From contig QKII01000168.1 in assembly GCA_003249625.1 (NCBI GenBank), forward strand, positions 1-16,556: 16,556 bases of DNA, in the 5' to 3' direction. The translations under genes were made by a program, and so were the position numbers. The notes under the pieces were generated by a model. The model ran no database searches and was not told the origin of the DNA. It was given only the letters and a program-made list of their open reading frames with translations. The first letter of the stretch is position 1. Each line of letters opens with the position of its first letter. This DNA is from Propionivibrio sp. (GTDB taxonomy: Bacteria > Pseudomonadota > Gammaproteobacteria > Burkholderiales > Rhodocyclaceae). Below are positions 14,833 to 16,556 of this stretch, one piece after another.

Positions 14833-14838
14833 TATAGT
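14833..14838 (+). promoter_or_regulatory. Candidate -10 of the YfeH-like transporter gene
   Basis: TATAGT matches five of six -10 bases. The hexamer 17 bp upstream (CAGACG, 14810-14815) is a poor -35, fitting a promoter that needs an activator such as the divergent AraC protein. The start codon lies 66 nt downstream. Confidence 0.4.
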
Positions 14839-14854
14839 GCGAGTCGTCGCACTA
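14835..14854. promoter_or_regulatory. Perfect 8-bp dyad between AraC and transporter genes, likely operator
   Basis: TAGTGCGA (14835-14842) and TCGCACTA (14847-14854) are exact inverted copies around GTCG. The dyad overlaps the candidate -10 at 14833-14838. No T-run follows, so it is not a terminator. AraC proteins more often bind direct repeats, so another repressor or a stem in the leader remain possible. Confidence 0.5.
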
Positions 14855-14904
14855 CAAGCCACGCCACCGCTGAACTGAAGCAAAGCACCTTTTCCGGAGC
14901 CTCA

Positions 14905-15897
14905 ATGTTTTCCTCACTGTCCGCCCACTTTCGCCGTCTCGGCCGCGACTGGTTCCTCATCGGCATGCTCTCCGCTGTCCTGCTCGCCTCCTTTTTCCCA
15001 GAGGCCGGCAAAAGCGGTGGCTGGCTACACATGGAGAACATGGTCGACATCGGCGTAGCGATTGTCTTCTTCCTGCACGGTCTGACAATCTCGCTGGAAA
15101 GCTTCAAAGCGGGATTGATGCGCTGGCCGGTACACATCGTCGTTCAAGCACTTACCTTCGCACTCTTCCCCCTGCTGTTCTATCCCTTCAGCAGTTTGTT
15201 TTCGGGGATCATTCCACCGCCGCTGATGCTGGGATTTCTCTATCTCTGCGTCCTGCCATCGACAATCACATCGTCGGTGGCGATGACCGGCATGGCCAAG
15301 GGGAACGTACCTGCCGCCATCTTCAATGCCACATTTTCCAGTCTTCTCGGAATCGTGATGACGCCGCTGCTGGTAAATCTCATGGCAGACACCCACGGCG
15401 CTTCCGGCGACCTGCCTCTGCTCAACACCATCATCAGCATCGCCCGCATGTTGCTGTTGCCACTCGTCGTTGGTCAGTTGTTGCGCCCCCTGCTCTTCCA
15501 ATGGTTCAACCGCTACAAGGCGATCACTGGCAAACTCGACAAGGTGGTCATTCTGATGCTGGTGTTCGCCGCCTTCTGCAATTCGGTCGCGGCGGGGCTG
15601 TGGCGTGACAACGGTGTGGAGATCATCGGCGTAACCCTGGCTGGAGCTGCCTTGTTGCTCGGTATCGTGCTTGCGCTGTCGACCGTGCTCGCCCGACGCC
15701 TCGGCTTCAATGTCGAAGACGAAATCACCATCGTTTTCTGCGGTTCTAAGAAAACGCTTGCGTCCGGCGTGCCGATGGCGGCCCTTCTGTTCGGCGCAAA
15801 CCCGTCCCTTGGCCTGATCGTCCTGCCGATCATGTTCTACCACCAGCTTCAGTTGTTCGTTTGCTCAATTCTCGCGGCGCGTTACGCCCGGCGCTAA
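14905..15897 (+). CDS. YfeH/SBF-like bile acid:sodium symporter family transporter
   Basis: The protein has 330 residues with about ten hydrophobic helices, in the inner membrane. It belongs to the SBF-like (YfeH) branch: WFLIGMLSAVLLASFFPEAG, DIGVAIVFFLHGLTISLESF, FLYLCVLPSTITSSVAMTGM, GNVPAAIFNATFSSLLGIVM, and near the end IVFCGSKKTLASGVPMAALL. The paired discontinuous helices with PSTITSS and CGSKKT mark the predicted Na+ and substrate core of the fold. The true substrate of this branch is not established, and bile acids are unlikely in this organism. The start is ATG 14905 with GGAG 7 nt upstream. Divergent from the AraC gene. No clear terminator was seen before the small gene at 15998. 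Confidence 0.9.
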   Translation: MFSSLSAHFRRLGRDWFLIGMLSAVLLASFFPEAGKSGGWLHMENMVDIGVAIVFFLHGLTISLESFKAGLMRWPVHIVVQALTFALFPLLFYPFSSLFSGIIPPPLMLGFLYLCVLPSTITSSVAMTGMAKGNVPAAIFNATFSSLLGIVMTPLLVNLMADTHGASGDLPLLNTIISIARMLLLPLVVGQLLRPLLFQWFNRYKAITGKLDKVVILMLVFAAFCNSVAAGLWRDNGVEIIGVTLAGAALLLGIVLALSTVLARRLGFNVEDEITIVFCGSKKTLASGVPMAALLFGANPSLGLIVLPIMFYHQLQLFVCSILAARYARR

Positions 15898-15997
15898 TCG
15901 GTGTTCGACGTCGGAACAAATCTTCGCTTTCGCCACTCAAAAAGCCGTCCGAATCCTGGAACAGGCGCGCGCCTCCGGCGCAGATTGGAGATCGACG

Positions 15998-16192
15998 ATG
16001 AACGTCAACTCGACGTCCCAGATTACAGCGATCATGCCGCAGTTGAGCACATCGCAATCTGCGCAATTGTCGGTTTTGAAGAACGCAATCGAACTTCAGG
16101 GACAACTGGCCCTGCAACTGGTGCTATCCGCCGCTCAATCATCGTCCAGTAACCCACCCAACCTCGGAAACGGCATAGACGTCTACGTATAA
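15998..16192 (+). CDS. YjfB-family small protein (putative motility protein)
   Basis: The protein has 64 residues. The layout is that of the YjfB family: an N-terminal MNVNSTSQI, a central helix (SVLKNAIELQGQLALQLVLS), a Ser/Asn/Pro-rich spacer and the C-terminal signature LGNGIDVYV. These proteins are called putative motility proteins from their genomic associations; no biochemical role is known. The start is ATG 15998 with GGAG about 9 nt upstream (15985-15988). It stands 100 bp after the transporter gene with no other flagellar or chemotaxis gene in the window. I saw no sigma-28 promoter. Confidence 0.8.
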   Translation: MNVNSTSQITAIMPQLSTSQSAQLSVLKNAIELQGQLALQLVLSAAQSSSSNPPNLGNGIDVYV

Positions 16193-16273
16193 ACCTCGCG
16201 AGGCGCTATCCAGGTCCGCAGAAAACCCTACGGCGGTGCCTTGGTGCCCGCGAACGAAACGATCTCCGAAGCT

Positions 16274-16305
16274 AAAAAGGCGCCAGCGTAAGTCACGCAG
16301 GCGCC
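16274..16305 (-). terminator. Rho-independent terminator of the TRAP transporter gene
   Basis: On the minus strand GGCGCC (16305-16300), a T:T mismatch, then GCGT pair with ACGC, mismatch, GGCGCC (16284-16279) around a 5-nt loop, followed by five T residues (16278-16274). It lies 23 nt after the dctM stop. The small palindrome CCTCGCGAGG at 16194-16203, just past the yjfB stop, has no T-run. Confidence 0.88.
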
Positions 16306-16328
16306 AAAGGAGGAAAAGCAAGAAGCGG

Positions 16329-16556
16329 TCAGTGTGTCAGCCACTTGAGCGGGACGAGGACGATATCGGGGACGGCGATCAGCAGGATCATCACCCCGGT
16401 CTGGGCCATCAAGAACGGCCAGACGCCCCACACCACCTTGGCCATCGGCATCTTCCCGACCGTGCTGATCACGTTCAGTACGGCACCTACCGGCGGGGTC
16501 ATCAGTCCCAGACACTGGTTCAGGATGTACATCACCCCGAAATACACCGGGTCGAT
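16329..16556 (-). CDS. TRAP transporter large permease (DctM-like), C-terminal part only
   Basis: The last 75 residues of a DctM subunit are visible, entering from the right edge as IDPVYFGVMYILNQCLGLMT. The hallmark PPVGAVLNVISTVGKM and the final hydrophobic helix WPFLMAQTGVMILLIAVPDI support the call. DctM forms the membrane core of TRAP systems, which import organic acids and similar solutes with Na+ using a periplasmic binding protein (DctP). The rest of the protein, the small permease and the binding protein would lie to the right. It is the last gene of its transcript, since a strong terminator follows at 16274-16305. Confidence 0.9.
   Translation of the reverse strand: MDPVYFGVMYILNQCLGLMTPPVGAVLNVISTVGKMPMAKVVWGVWPFLMAQTGVMILLIAVPDIVLVPLKWLTH

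Noticed and set aside
1..16556. CRISPR array, insertion sequence, tRNA or prophage
   Set aside because: No regularly spaced repeats, transposase motifs, terminal inverted repeats, cloverleaf or phage genes were seen in a read of both strands.

Overview
The window is a compact, GC-rich chromosomal segment of a betaproteobacterium, most likely of the order Rhodocyclales (Dechloromonas/Azonexus/Accumulibacter-like). That placement is inferred from the protein sequences and gene mix (Kup, ArgP-type LysR, YqjI-type PadR, NimR-like AraC, DctM) and was not tested by a search. There are thirteen complete or partial protein genes and one broken gene. No tRNA, rRNA, CRISPR array, insertion sequence or prophage was seen.

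Left part (1-4497). A truncated minus-strand DUF47 (PhoU-like) gene has a Pho-box-like repeat, correctly spaced from a perfect TATAAT, in front of it. Running the other way is a tight set, olsB - olsA - glycosyltransferase, predicted to make the phosphorus-free membrane lipid ornithine lipid and possibly to add a sugar to a lipid. Both halves fit a response to phosphate shortage. Next is a DUF1343/NamZ-type exo-muramidase gene split by a frameshift with about eight conserved residues missing.

Middle part (4508-9557). On the minus strand lie kup (potassium uptake), behind a leader of about 220 nt with strong hairpins, then ald (alanine dehydrogenase) and an AGCS alanine/glycine:sodium symporter. 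A textbook terminator separates the last two. Symporter plus Ald would bring in alanine and convert it to pyruvate, ammonium and NADH. A divergent ArgP-like LysR regulator at 9787 faces the symporter across an AT-rich region and is its likely regulator.

Right part (9787-16556). After the LysR gene comes a 655-residue class III (Firmicutes-type) fructose-1,6-bisphosphatase, an unusual enzyme form for this group. Then comes a YqjI-like PadR regulator with a His-rich N-terminus, preceded by a 30-bp near-perfect palindrome, and followed by a DUF3861 gene. An AraC regulator and a YfeH/SBF-like transporter are divergent, with a perfect dyad over the predicted transporter -10 box. A small YjfB-family protein follows. 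The window ends in the C-terminus of a minus-strand TRAP transporter DctM subunit with a clear terminator.

No wholly new multi-gene system was found. The best leads are the Pho-linked lipid cluster with its glycosyltransferase, the PadR palindrome, the structured kup leader, the class III Fbp and the namZ lesion.
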